Shown here: piece after piece, positions 1 to 9,698 of the stretch
How the letters are laid out: each line of letters begins with the position of its first letter
Numbering within the stretch: position 1 is the first letter of the stretch
DNA from: Erinaceus europaeus
Taxonomy: Eukaryota; Chordata; Mammalia; Eulipotyphla; Erinaceidae
NCBI RefSeq assembly: GCF_950295315.1
Contig: NC_080168.1
Span: 66,225,254-66,289,253 of the forward strand
Reading direction: 5' to 3'
DNA length: 64,000 nucleotides
Program-made: the position numbers and the translations under genes
Notes under the pieces: model-generated
The model's input: the letters and a program-made list of their open reading frames with translations, nothing else
Databases searched by the model: none
Told to the model about the DNA's origin: nothing

Positions 1-90
1 GCGTGCCACATGTGAGGCCCTGGGCCTGACCCCTGGTCCACATCTGACAATTTTTTTTAAAGATTTATTTATCTTTTAAAATTTACATTT
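1..90. other. SINE-like remnant and A/T-rich spacer
   Basis: The first 50 bases resemble the S4 head (CACATGTGAGGCCCTGGG); the rest is A/T-rich. Nothing else is seen. Confidence 0.35.
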
Positions 91-426
91 GAGGTCGGGT
101 GGTAGCGCAGTGGGTTAAATGCATGTGGCGCAAAGCGCAAGGACCAGTGCAAGGATCCCAGTTTGAGGTCCCGGCTCCCCACCTGCGGGGGGGGGGTCGC
201 TTCACAGGCAGTGAAGCAGGTCTGCAGGTGTCTATCTTTCTCTCCCCGTCTCTGTCTTCCCTCCTCTCTCGATTTCTCTCTGTCCTGTCCCACAACAACA
301 ACAGCAATGACAATAATAATAATGACGACAACAACAAGGGCAGCAAAATAGGAAAAATAGCCTCTAGGAGCAGTGGATTTGTAGTGCAGGCACTGAGCCC
401 CAGCAGTAACCCTGGAGAAAAAAAAA
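91..426 (+). mobile_element. S1 SINE, full length
   Basis: Complete element from GTCGGGTGGTAGCGCAG to CCAGCAGTAACCCTGG plus an A tail. A-box and B-box regions of the tRNA-like head are recognisable. Confidence 0.92.
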
Positions 427-458
427 GATTAAATAAAACACATAAACACACACATATA

Positions 459-770
459 TTGCCTCCAGGGTTATCGCTGGTGCTCAGTGCCTGCACCATG
501 AATCCACTGCTCCTGGAGGCCATTTTTTCCCAATTTGTTGCCCTTGTTGCTGTTGTTATTGTTATTGTTGTCATTGTTGTTGGGTAGGACAGAGAAAAAT
601 CAAGAGAGAAAGGGAAGACAGAGGGGGGAAGACACCTGCAGACCTGCTTTACCGCTTGTAAAGTGACCCCCCTGCAGGTGAGGAGCCAGGGGCTCGAATG
701 GGGATCCCTGTACCGATTCCTACACTTCGCGCCATGTGCACTTAACCCACTACACTACCGCCTGACCCCC
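459..770 (-). mobile_element. S1 SINE, full length, inverted
   Basis: Begins with the complement of the 3' end (GCCTCCAGGGTTATCGCTGG) and ends with the head (ACCGCCTGACCCCC). Lies tail to tail with the previous copy, 32 bp apart. Confidence 0.92.
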
Positions 771-800
771 TAAATAAAACATATTTTAAGATAATGATAG

Positions 801-935
801 GAGTAGGGGTCTATAGCATAATGGTTATGCAAAGAGTCTCTCCTGCCTGAGGCTCCAAAGTCCCAGATTCAATTCCCTGCACCACCATAAGCAAGATCTG
901 AGAAGGGCTCTGATAAAATAAGTAAAATAAATAAA
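801..935 (+). mobile_element. S3 SINE
   Basis: Carries TATAGCATAATGGTTATGCA and the B-box-like GATTCAATTCC, with a TAAA-rich tail. Confidence 0.85.
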
Positions 936-1107
936 TGGTAAAAATATAATGATACTAATAAAAAGCATTGATAAACCTAGTCTAATATGGACATCACCTA
1001 TGAGCAAGTGAATCCACAGAGGATGGAAAATCCACAGGAATACAGCACTTGAATCTGATTTGTGAAAAGTTTGACATGGGGTGACTTTTTAAAAAATTAC
1101 TCATGTT

Positions 1108-1300
1108 GGGGCCAGAAGATACCTCAGTTGGTAGGTGCACACCTTACCATGTGTGAGGCCTTGGCATTGAGGCCCAGCACCACACCGGAGCACCATGAGT
1201 AGTACTGGGGAAGCTCCATGGATGGCAGAACAGTACTATGGAGTTTGTCTCTCCCCTCCCCCCAGTCTGTCTTTATCTGAAATAAGAAAGGATTAAAAAA
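1108..1300 (+). mobile_element. S4 SINE
   Basis: GATACCTCAGTTGGTAGGTG head, then CCATGGATGGCAGAACAGTA and a tail after GTCTTTATCTGAAATAAG. Confidence 0.8.
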
Positions 1301-1319
1301 AAATTCTGGGAGGGGGTAA

Positions 1320-1572
1320 GGGAGGGCTGGGTAGTTGCACACCTGCCTGAGCACATGCTATCATGGGCAAGGACATGGTTTCAAGCCCCCACTCCCCACC
1401 TGCTGAGGAGAAGCTTCATGAGCAGTGATGCAGGTCTGCAACTGTTTCTGTGTCTCTCAATTTTTCTCTGTTCTATCAAATAAAAAAGAAAAAAAAAAAA
1501 GGAAAAATGACTACCTGGAGCGGTGGGTTCCTAGTGCTGGCACCGAGCCCCAGCGACAACCCTGGTGGCAAT
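1320..1572 (+). mobile_element. S1-type SINE, diverged
   Basis: Head with CAAGCCCCCACTCCCCACCT and an S1 3' end (GAGCCCCAGCGACAACCCTGG-like), but the CAA-rich middle is replaced by a short A-rich run. Confidence 0.8.
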
Positions 1573-1869
1573 AACATAATCAGCTGGGGCACAGTGGCAC
1601 TGTGTGTGTGTGAGGCCCTGGTGACACACACATAGGGCTCACAACAAACACTGAGCAAACTGATCATTCTCATGACTGTTGCCTACGTGGACAGTGGCTG
1701 TCTGGGTCACACTAGCTGTGTGAGGGGCCCATCATTCACCAAAAACCACTGGCAATAGACTGACAGGAGGCCTTTACTCCTGCAGGCACCAGGAAATAAA
1801 CTGAGGGCCTCGTGATGCTGGATCCCACTACTGAGTTTCCTCCCCAGGCTGGTGACTTGATGCTTTTTA
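1573..1869. other. Intron 3 DNA, no feature recognised
   Basis: Mostly single-copy looking. A short TGTGTGTG run lies near 1602; no gene, RNA or repeat recognised. Confidence 0.4.
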
Positions 1870-2161
1870 AAAAAATTTTATTTATTTTCCCTTTTGTTGC
1901 CCTTGTTGTTTAACATTGTTGTGGTTATTTATGTCATCGTTGTTGGATAGGACAGAGAGAAATGGAGAGAGGAGGGGAAGACAGAGAGAAGGAGAAAAAG
2001 ATAGACAGACACCTGCAGACCTGCTTCACCGCAGACCGGCTTCACTGCTTGTGAAGCGACTCCTCTGCAGATGGGGAGCCGGGGCTCGAACCGGGATCCT
2101 TACTCTGTCCTTGTGCTTTGCGCCACGTGCGTTTAACCCGCTGCACCACCGCCCGACTCCC
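1870..2161 (-). mobile_element. S1 SINE lacking the 3' end module
   Basis: Starts in the TTATTTTCCCTTTTGTTGCCC stretch, so the AGCCCCAGCAATAACC module is absent. The head ends ACCGCCCGACTCCC. Confidence 0.88.
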
Positions 2162-2164
2162 TGA

Positions 2165-2334
2165 TGCTTGGTTTTGACAGAGAAAGAGAGAGGAGATAGG
2201 GACAGACAGACACAGAGAAGGGAGCCACCATAGCACTGCTCTACCATCCACGGTACTCCCAGCTGGTGCCAGTACTCAAACCCAGGGCCTCACACGTGGT
2301 GACCTGTCTGCTCTACTGTTGAGCCAGCCCCTGG
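2165..2334 (-). mobile_element. S4 SINE
   Basis: Complement of the S4 body: CACTGCTCTACCATCCACGG then the head in GTCTGCTCTACTGTTGAGCC. Confidence 0.75.
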
Positions 2335-2835
2335 TTTGAAAGCAAACTGGTTAAAACATAAACGTAGCTCCCCACATCTACACAACCACATAGGCATGGC
2401 TCTCACGGGGACAGCAAAAAGCAGCATCTCCTATGCAACAGAACCCAGTCCTTGAATTATTCATGGCAGGCTCGCTATTACCGGCAAGACAGAGAAAACG
2501 GAGCCGGCTAATGTTCCCAGCTTCTATTGTGAGTAGCAGGACTATTATGCCTAGCAGTTGTCGAGTTCTACGATCACTATCATGGTCAATCTGTTCGTTT
2601 TAATTTTAGTTTGGTCATCCTTTTTAAAATTTTTTTTAGACACTTGTATTTGTGGCAGTGTGATGGAACAGAGCTCCAACACTAAACTAAAAATGTGAAA
2701 TCAGAAATTTACTTTTGCTAGAGCTAGGGTGTCCTGTGTACACGCTTTCATTGCTAGCAGGTCTTTCTCTTCTTCTTCTTCAGATAGAGAGACAAAGAGA
2801 GATAGAGACTCAGAGACAGGGAGAGACAGCAGACC
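2335..2835. other. Intron 3 DNA, no feature recognised
   Basis: Single-copy looking, with poly-T near 2625 and a TCT run near 2765. No coding or RNA feature supported. Confidence 0.4.
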
Positions 2836-2965
2836 TTCAGGTGGTGAGAAGTTGTGGCCAACACCACATGGGAGAACCATGATTCTAGAGGGGAAGCTCT
2901 GGTGCTGTGGTGACTCTCCTTGCCCCTTTGTCTCTGTCCAGAGCATGAAATCATGCACTCAATAC
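2836..2965 (+). mobile_element. S4-like SINE fragment
   Basis: ACACCACATGGGAGAACCAT followed by GGAAGCTCTGGTGCTGTGGT matches the S4 middle; both ends are unclear. Confidence 0.5.
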
Positions 2966-3499
2966 CAAACAAACCAAAAGAAAAGAGTGGGGGCATTCTT
3001 CCCTTTGCAGAGCTCACACACCTGAGGGTAAGCTGGTGGAGTCTTGTTCCCTCAGAGAAAAAGCAAAACAGGAAGAAGCGGAGTGGCTAAAGAAGTGGGT
3101 GAGGCCCTGCCTTGAGTCGGACAGCACACCTTCAGCTGAGTGGCAGGAGTCCGATGGAGGGACAGTTCCAGGTGGCGTGGACGCTGTCAGCCCGCTGTGG
3201 CCATCAAGACTGAGCTGGCAGGGCTGGATCAGAAGGATCCAGGCCACTGAGTGCCCCATTCCAGGACAGGCCCTGTGGGAGATAATGATCTTTTCCTTCA
3301 AGGAGTGTTCTCCCTGACGTACCTGTTGGCAGGCACGTTACCTTTGTATAAACATCCCTCCTGCTTCTCTCAGAGCCCATGTGACTAGGAGTGGGTGGTC
3401 ACATCTGTAAAACTGTGTGTGACCCAAAGCAGGGCTTTGAAAGGAGTCTCCCTCACCCCCACCCCAAGACATGGCCCTCTGCCTCTTCTAGCGTGACAT
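2966..3499. other. Intron 3 DNA, no feature recognised
   Basis: Single-copy looking. Two short overlapping open frames on opposite strands show no recognisable protein. Confidence 0.4.
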
Positions 3500-4045
3500 A
3501 AGACTGTGATTCCAGATGTCAGGCTCAGGTAAAAACTAGTAAAGTCATGGGTATATTCCCTTGGAATATACCTAAAATAGACCTACTAGCTATTTCCAAA
3601 ACTGAGACCCCAAATCTTCATCTGCAGCATTTCAGCCTTTAGGTTCATGTTTAGTCAACAATTTGTATGGCTTTATATGTTAACTCCTTTTTCAGCCACC
3701 AGGTTCCATATGATACCGTGATGCCAACTGTACTTCCCTGGACAGACACCCCACCAATGTAACCTGGAGCTCCACTTCCCCAGAGCCCCGCCACTCTAGG
3801 GAAAGAGAGAGACAGGTTGGGAGTATGGATCCACCTGCCAACGCCCATGTACAGCGGGGAAGCAATTACAGAAGCCAGACCTTCCACCTTCTACACCTCA
3901 TAATGACCCTGGGTCCATACTCCCAGAGGGATAAAGAATAGGAAAGCTATCAGAGGAGGGGAGGGGATATGGAGTTCTGGTGGTGGGAATTGAACCCCTA
4001 TTATCTTATGATCCTGTTAGTGTTTCCATTTTATAAATAAAAATT
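3500..4045 (+). repeat. X repeat, copy 1 (3' module type a)
   Basis: Shares with the copy at 52915-53815 the stretches TACCTAAAATAGACCTACTA, TTTTCAGCCACCAGGTTCC, GAAGCCAGACCTTCCACCTT and GGTCCATACTCCCAGAGGG. Its 3' part reads GATATGGAGTTCTGGTGGTG and ends in TTTTATAAATAAA. No open frame. Class unknown; the 3' end resembles L1 tails. Confidence 0.75.
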
Positions 4046-4055
4046 TTTAAAAAGT

Positions 4056-4210
4056 TCAGGCCCCTGGCTCCCCACCTGTAGGGAAGCCGCTTCACTGTCT
4101 TCCCCTCCTTTCTCCATTTCTCTTTGTCCTATCCAACAATGACAACATAAATAATAACAACAATAATAAAAACACAAGGGCAACAAATAGGGGGTGAAAA
4201 AGCAAATTTA
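4056..4210 (+). mobile_element. S1 SINE, 5' truncated with internal deletion
   Basis: Starts at CCCCTGGCTCCCCACCTGTA, skips part of the middle, and keeps the CCTATCCAACAATGACAACA and CAAGGGCAACAAA portions. Confidence 0.8.
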
Positions 4211-4214
4211 AAAA

Positions 4215-4345
4215 AAGAATAGAGAAGCTATCAAGGAAGGGGATGGGATATGGAGTTCTGGTGGTGGAAATTGTGTGGAATTGTACTCCTCTTATCTTAT
4301 GGTCTTGTCAGTGTTTCCATTTTATAAATAAATTAAAAAAAAAAA
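4215..4345 (+). repeat. X repeat, 3' end only (module a)
   Basis: Near-duplicate of the last 125 bp of copy 1: AGAAGCTATCAAGGAAGGGG through CCATTTTATAAATAAAT. Confidence 0.75.
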
Positions 4346-4351
4346 TATTGT

Positions 4352-4585
4352 GGGGAGTTGAGCGGTAGCGCAGCGAGATAAGCACAGGTGGCACAAAGTG
4401 CAAGGACCGGTGTAAGGATCCTGGTTCGAGCCCCCGGCTCCCTACCTGCAGGGGAGTCGCTTTGCAATCAGTGAAGCGACTCCCCTGCAGGTGGGGAGCT
4501 GGGGGATCAAACCGGGTCCTTATACCGGTCCTTGCATTTTGCGCCACCTGCACTTAACCTGCTGCGCTATGGTAGCCTGACTCCT
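4352..4585. repeat. Fold-back S1 SINE (head, hairpin loop, inverted head)
   Basis: Left arm 4352-4462 is an S1 head in plus orientation; right arm 4474-4585 is the same head inverted. The arms meet around an 11-base loop (4463-4473) with a perfect 19-bp stem (4444-4462 and 4474-4492). Over roughly 110 bp I count about 18 mismatches between arms. The turn falls exactly where the normal SINE has its own CTTCAC...GTGAAG hairpin. Confidence 0.88.
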
Positions 4586-5087
4586 GAAATTGCCCATGTT
4601 TAATATTCCCGAGGACATAGGAACACGGGGCTCCCAAGAGGGTAGGAGAAGTACTTTTTGAACTATTCTAACTGCAAGGCAACTCAGAAATCAGAGGTAT
4701 GCTTGGGCCTCTGCTCAGGACGGGTGTCCAGGGGCCTAAGGGTCTCTGGAGATTCACAGATCCACCAGAGAGGAGTCTGCTGGGTGGGGTAAAGGGGGCA
4801 GAGATAGCAGCTGTGAGATTGCAGAGGCCTGCTTGACACCAACACCATTCAGGCAGCTGCCCTGCTCTGCTGCTCCCTGGCAGACAGTGGGCACCTCACT
4901 TGCACCAGCACAACTGTCCTCACAGAGGCGTCCTGGGACAGATGGCGTAGGGTTTCGGCCAGAGAGAGCTAAGCTGGGGGTTCCTCACTGAGGATGGCCT
5001 GTGGGCTCTCCCTGTCTGCCTCGCCGACTGTCCACTGAGCTACAGTGGCTTTCTGGAAGTTGACAGTGTACAAGAAAGCAACTTGGG
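4586..5087. other. Intron 3 DNA, no feature recognised
   Basis: Single-copy looking, moderately GC-rich; no gene or repeat identified. Confidence 0.4.
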
Positions 5088-5248
5088 CCAGGAGGTGGCA
5101 CACCTGATTAATTGCACACGTTATCATGCTTAAGGACCCGGTTCAAGCCCTTGCTCCCCACCTGAAAGGGGGAAGCTTCATGAGTGGTGCAAGTCTCTCT
5201 CTTCCTTTCCTATTTCTCTCTGTTTATATCTAATAAAATATTTTAGAA
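5088..5248 (+). mobile_element. S2 SINE
   Basis: GGCCAGGAGGTGGCACACCT head, GGTTCAAGCCC B box, short tail ATCTAATAAAATA. Confidence 0.82.
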
Positions 5249-5262
5249 GAAAGCAACTTGTG

Positions 5263-5465
5263 GGGCCAGGAAGTGGTACACTTGATTGAGTGTACAAGTT
5301 ACAATGTGCAAGGACCAGGGTTTGAGTCCCTGGTCCCCATCTGTAGGGGGAAAGCTTTGCAAGCAGCGGCACTGGGTTGCAAGTGTTTCTCTGTCTCTTT
5401 CCCTATCTCCCCCTTCCCTCTTGATTTCTGGCTGTCTCTGTCCAATAAAGATAATAAAAGAAAAG
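5263..5465 (+). mobile_element. S2 SINE, complete
   Basis: Ends GGCTGTCTCTGTCCAATAAAG. Flanked by an imperfect direct repeat, AAGAAAGCAACTTG before and AAGAAAGAAACTTG after, as expected for L1-type insertion. Confidence 0.88.
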
Positions 5466-5479
5466 AAAGAAAGAAACTT

Positions 5480-5850
5480 GAAAAAAGTTTTCTTTCTTGA
5501 AGTATGGTCTGTGGGTAGGTCTGACTGAGATAGGGAGGCCAGGGGACAGCTGAAAGAGGCTGTGGCCTGTCACACAGGGGCACTGGGGAGTAGAGGCTGG
5601 AGGCTGGGGATTCAGATGAGTGTGTGACATAGGAGAGTTCGGCAGGCAACTGCCCACGTGGGGTGTCAACACACAGCAGGTGGGAAGCTGCAGGCCACAG
5701 GCACTGCGCCACGGGATTGAAAATAGCCTGGAAACCAGGAAGTGGGGGGGGGGGGCAACACAGCGGAAGACAGACTACAGCCTGGACTAGAGCTAGCACC
5801 AGCCACCATGAACTACCACTGTCAAGTCAGTCCTCAGCTCTGCTAGCTCT
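5480..5850. other. Intron 3 DNA with poly-G run
   Basis: No gene recognised. A run of about 12 G sits near 5742-5754. Confidence 0.4.
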
Positions 5851-5851
5851 T

Positions 5852-6085
5852 GTTTTATTTTATTTTTTTTATTGTTGTTGTAGTTATTACTGTTGTTGTT
5901 ACTGATGTCGTTGTTGGCTAGAACAGAGAGAAATAGAGAGAGGAGGGGAAGACAGAGAGGGGGACAGAAAGATAGACACCTGCAGACCTGCTTTACTCCC
6001 CTGCAGGTGGGGAGCTGGGGGCTCAAACCCGGATCCTTACACCGGTCCTTGCGCATTGCGCCACGTGCGCTTAACCCGCTGCGAA
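5852..6085 (-). mobile_element. S1 SINE without 3' module
   Basis: From TTGTTGTAGTTATTACTGTT to CGCTTAACCCGCTGCG; the last head bases are missing where the next SINE piece begins. Confidence 0.88.
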
Positions 6086-6094
6086 GGCCACTTT

Positions 6095-6180
6095 TTTTTT
6101 TTGCCTCCAGGGTTATCGCTGGGGCTCAGTGCCAGCACTATGAGTCCACTGCTCCTGGAGGCCATTTATTTCCATTTGTT
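6095..6180 (-). mobile_element. S1 SINE 3'-end fragment
   Basis: GCCTCCAGGGTTATCGCTGG to TGGAGGCCATTTATTTCC; it breaks off at the GC-rich tract next to exon 3. Confidence 0.85.
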
Positions 6181-6189
6181 GTTGGTGTC

Positions 6190-6535
6190 CATGGGGCGGG
6201 GCCATGGCTGGAGGGCACCTGTGCTAGTCCTGCCTTGGTCAAGGCCCAGCCGTCCACTCCTGGCCCCGCCCATTGGCGCTGCCTTGGCCCTGCCCCTTTG
6301 GCAATGCCTAGGCTCTGCCCTCCACCCTGAACCTGCCCCTCCACCCCCGCCCACCCTGGTCCAGCCCCTGCCCTCCACACCTGGCCCTTCCCCATTGGCA
6401 GTGCCCCGGCCCCGCCCCCAACCATTGGCCCCGCCCTCCACACGGCCCCGCCCACTGGTACTGTCCCCGCCCCATAGGTACATACCCCCGTCCCCACGCC
6501 TGGCCCCGCCCCCGGCCCAGCCTGGCCCGGCGCGC
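6190..6535. repeat. GC-rich degenerate minisatellite abutting exon 3
   Basis: Repeated variants of GGCCCCGCCCACTGGCACTG and CCTGCCCTCCACACCTGGCC fill intron 3 right up to the exon 3 donor. Open frames across it are composition artefacts. Confidence 0.65.
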
Positions 6536-6539
6536 CCAC

Positions 6540-7131
6540 CTTGCGAGTAGAGCAGGATCTGCATCTCCAGTAGCACGCAGGTGAAGAGTTGCACCAGGTT
6601 CTCCAGCCCCAGCAGCTCGCAGGCCTCGCGCAGTGGGTAGTCGCACAGCGGCAGCTCGCCGGGCCCGGGCCGCTGGCACACCACGGGCTCATACACGCCG
6701 TGAAACTTGAGCGAGCGGCCGGGCGGCGGCAGGGGCACCTCGTACAGCACGTTGTGGATGTAGCTCTCGAGCGGCAGCGGCGGCGGCTGCGGGCCGGCTA
6801 CGGCGCGGTGCAGCTGCAGCAGAAAGCGGCGGCAGGCGCGCATGAAGGGCAGCGGCGTGACCAGGCACAGGCTCTTGGACACGAACAGCGTGTCGCGGCC
6901 CACGTCGTACGAGTCACCGTCGGGGGCGGCGCCCGCCCGCTGCTCGGCGCGGTGCATCTGGTACAGCGTGTGCATGGCAGCGCACATCTGCCGGCTTCGC
7001 ACCTCCTCGAAGAAGGTGAGCACCGCGCCGTAGGTGCGCGAGCCGTCCTCGCGCGTGATGAGAAACGAGTGGAACTGCGGCTCCCGGGGGTCGGCCTGCG
7101 TCCGGAAGGACAGCCCCTTGGGCATGCACAG
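6540..7131 (-). CDS. DENND5B: DENND5B coding exon 3 (uDENN to start of cDENN)
   Basis: The 592-nt exon encodes 197 residues plus one base, beginning [12 protein letters not shown] and ending EMQILLYSQ. The acceptor is CACCCCCAG before 7131, after a C-rich tract; the donor at 6539 reads GTGGGC. It carries the rest of uDENN and, from about [20 protein letters not shown] onward, the linker and start of cDENN, which together form the Rab-binding exchange module. Compared with human DENND5B from memory, the variable loop after MHRAEQ is about 25 residues shorter and many Lys, Ile, Asn and Phe residues have become Arg, Val, Ala or Gly. Only about 12 of 197 codons end in A or T. The frame is intact, so I read it as functional and strongly GC-biased, not as a pseudogene. 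Confidence 0.94.
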
Positions 7132-7239
7132 CTGGGGGTGGGGCGGGGGCGTCAGAGGGGCTGCTGCAGCCGGTGGCCCCCTCCCCACGACGGGCTCAGG
7201 GCCCCGGTGCCACCCAGCTGCTCACCCAGCTGCTCGGCA

Positions 7240-7495
7240 CAGGCGGGGCGAGAATCAGCTGTGCAGGGCCAGGGGCAGGAGTCAGTGACCAAGGACCAGG
7301 GGTCAGTGACTAGGGGCCGGGGGTAGGGGCCAGGGACAGGACCAGGGGTCAGTGACCAAGGGCCAGGACCAGGGTCAGGGGTCAGCAACTAGAGGCCAAG
7401 ACCAGAGTCAGGGGCGGAAGGCAGGGGCAAAGGTCAGGGCCTGGGGGTCAGTGACCAGGGGCTGGGGCCAGGGCCAGGGCCTGGCTCAGCAGATG
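7240..7495. repeat. G-rich degenerate minisatellite in intron 2
   Basis: Units around AGGGGTCAGTGACCAGGGGC recur about a dozen times with changes. On the plus strand it has many GGG and GGGG runs and might form G-quadruplexes. Confidence 0.75.
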
Positions 7496-7575
7496 GCACC
7501 AGGAGCTCCACGGACAGCACAGCAATGCTATAGGCTCTCTTCTCTCTCTATCTCAATGGAAAAATCACCCAGGAG
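7485..7575 (+). mobile_element. S4-like SINE fragment
   Basis: GCACCAGGAGCTCCACGGAC then CTCTATCTCAATGGAAAA resembles the S4 3' half. Confidence 0.4.
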
Positions 7576-7594
7576 CAGGAAAATCATGCATGCA

Positions 7595-7785
7595 CAAGGC
7601 CATGCACACACAGACACAGATACACATGGCCACAGAAACACACACAGACACACATAGGAGGCTCTAGACAACAGACAGATGCACACACACACACACACAC
7701 ACAGCCCCAGACAAACACACACAATGCCATAGACACACACACAAAGTCATAGAAATACACAGACACATGAAGCCCCAGACATGTG
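7595..7785. repeat. Imperfect CA-rich repeat
   Basis: Mix of CACACAGACACA and CATAGACACACACA units, including a purer (CA)n stretch near 7681-7702. Confidence 0.85.
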
Positions 7786-7899
7786 CATGTTAAAAAAATA
7801 AAAAAGGGAACTAAACTGAGAACTCTCAGTAGTACTGCACATGGGAGAAGCCCTAGCTTCATGAAGCTAGAGATAGAAAGAGGCGGGGGTTGGGGTGGG

Positions 7900-8908
7900 G
7901 AGAAGCAATTGGCACAATTAGACCTGCAGGGGGGAATGCCCCTCTTAGTCTTGGGAACAACTGTCTGAGGAGGGGCCGAGGTGGGGCCTTCTCAAGGCCC
8001 CATCTGCCTTCACATTAAGGTTGCCAGGTCCAGCGGCCCTGGAGGCTTGCAGTGGGAGGGCACAGGCCTTGCAGACACAAGGCCCCTGGTATCCCATGCC
8101 AAGGTGGTGCTGCAGCCTCCCTCATGAAATACATAAGCCAAGAGGCTGTGAGCCCCCTCCTGACATTCTGAAGGATGACTACTGATACTTTCTCATCCCC
8201 AGGACCGGGAAGAAGGCTGGTTTGATCCCCCCCCCCCCCCCCCCGCTGGAGCTTAGGGCACAGGGCACACAGCACACGGCAGCTGTGAAGGAGAGATGAC
8301 TGCCTCTGACTCAGCCTGCCGGTCCCTCCTTCCCCATGTCCCCACTGTGATCCAGAGGCACTGTCACCTGAGTCAGCCCACAGCTCTGACTCACTCCGTG
8401 GGGGCAGCTCTGACTCACTCTGTGGGGGTGGGCTCTCCCGGCCTCACAGACCACAGGGCTACAGCACTGATTGTACCTGAGCAGCTGCCAACCTCCCCTA
8501 TCCCCCGACCCCCAGCACACACACACACACAGTCATCACATTTACAGGAAGAGCTTGCCAGGAGGGTGCTTCAGGGAGGACCCACCTTCCAGGCTCTGGG
8601 TAACAGGTGTGAGGTGTCCATAGTCCCTTCCTCTAAGCCAAACCTGGCAGGCCCTAGACTGTGGCTGGGAACTCGGCTCCCCTTCCATCTAGGGGCTGAG
8701 CCGCTACCTCAACGGCAGGCATGCTTTCTGGAAGCCCAAGACGGAGCCGGCCTACTGGTTAGTTTGAGCATCTCCTGTGCCCCTCGATCGGGCCTCACTG
8801 ACTAACACACCCCCTCCCCATGGCCTCGGGAGAGAGTGGCTGTCCAGGCAGACCACAGGAACAGTCCCTGAGGTGGGCTCACAGTGCTGCCCTGGGCCTC
8901 TCGTGATG
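7900..8908. other. Intron 2 DNA, mostly unassigned
   Basis: About 1 kb of moderately GC-rich, single-copy looking DNA with a C homopolymer (8228-8244), a duplicated CAGCTCTGACTCACTC unit (8382-8425) and a short CA run near 8517. Overlapping open frames have no recognisable protein. Confidence 0.4.
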
Positions 8909-9212
8909 TGTTGCTATGCTTCACATTGGTTTGGTCTCGCTTTCCCCCCGCCGGGAGATGTGGTTTAGCCCCTGCTAGTTTCATGCCTCTCTTTCTCCCC
9001 GCCCCCTATGCTACGTAGTTCCAGAGTTCTGGCAGAGCCGCTGGAGTAGAAGGATGCAGGACAGATCTGTGTGGTGATTGGTTTGGGTTAGTTTATGAAT
9101 CGTTGTTCGTGAATAAAGAAATACAGCTTCCTGGCCCAGCCGTGTGTCTGCGAGTCTCTGTTTACCGCTGCGAAGCTAGCCTGGCCAGCTGGAGCCCCAA
9201 ACATTAACGACA
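8909..9212 (+). mobile_element. Solo LTR (ERVK-like), copy 1
   Basis: 304-bp element starting TGTTGCTATGC and ending ...TTAACGACA, flanked by a perfect 6-bp duplication GTGATG (8903-8908 and 9213-9218). It has an AATAAA signal at about 9113 followed by a sequence colinear with the second LTR at 59325-59676. No internal viral sequence or second LTR is adjacent, so this is a solo LTR left by recombination. A 6-bp duplication fits class II (ERVK-like) elements. Confidence 0.8.
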
Positions 9213-9425
9213 GTGATGTCACGTGTTTGCCTAGTGTTTGCCTAGGCATCGTGGCCAGAAGGTTGGAAGTGCCCTGCCCACTGCCCCACAACTTCCAAGC
9301 CCACTCTCTAGTCACACTCCCAAGAGAGGGTGACATGGAAGACTCTTTACCACTTACTTTCTGCCTCTCCATCTCCCTCTTCCTTTCTCCCTTCTTTCAT
9401 TTATCTGACTATGTAGTTATTTATT
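9213..9425. other. Intron 2 DNA, no feature recognised
   Basis: Single-copy looking stretch between the LTR and the next SINE. Confidence 0.35.
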
Positions 9426-9698
9426 TTTTTGTCACCAGGGTTATTGCTGGAGTTCAGTGCCTGCATAACAAATCTACCACTCCCGGTGGCTTTCCTCCTC
9501 CCCCTTTTTTATTTGATAGGACAGAGAGAAACTGAGAGGGGCAGGGAGAAAGGGAGAGAGGCAGAGAGACACCTGCAGCTCTGCTTCACCACTCACAAAG
9601 CTTTCCCCCCCCTGCAAGTGGGGACTGGGGGCTTGAACCTGGGTCCTTGTGCATTGTTACGTGTGTGCTGAACCAGGTGTGCCACCACTTAGCCCCTC
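9426..9698 (-). mobile_element. S1-type SINE, older copy
   Basis: CACCAGGGTTATTGCTGGAG start and GTGTGCCACCACTTAGCCCC end; middle lacks the CAA/TTG stretch. Confidence 0.85.

Noticed and set aside
6540..7131. Reading the GC-rich exon as DENND5A or as a processed DENND5 pseudogene
   Set aside because: It has real splice sites, no stops, and joins two other exons in phase; the diagnostic residues fit DENND5B better than DENND5A.
6166..7188. A 340-codon minus-strand frame that includes exon 3 and runs into the GC-rich intron
   Set aside because: Only 6540-7131 is coding. The parts before the acceptor and after the donor are translated intron: the protein turns into Gly/Trp/Arg repeats exactly at the splice sites.
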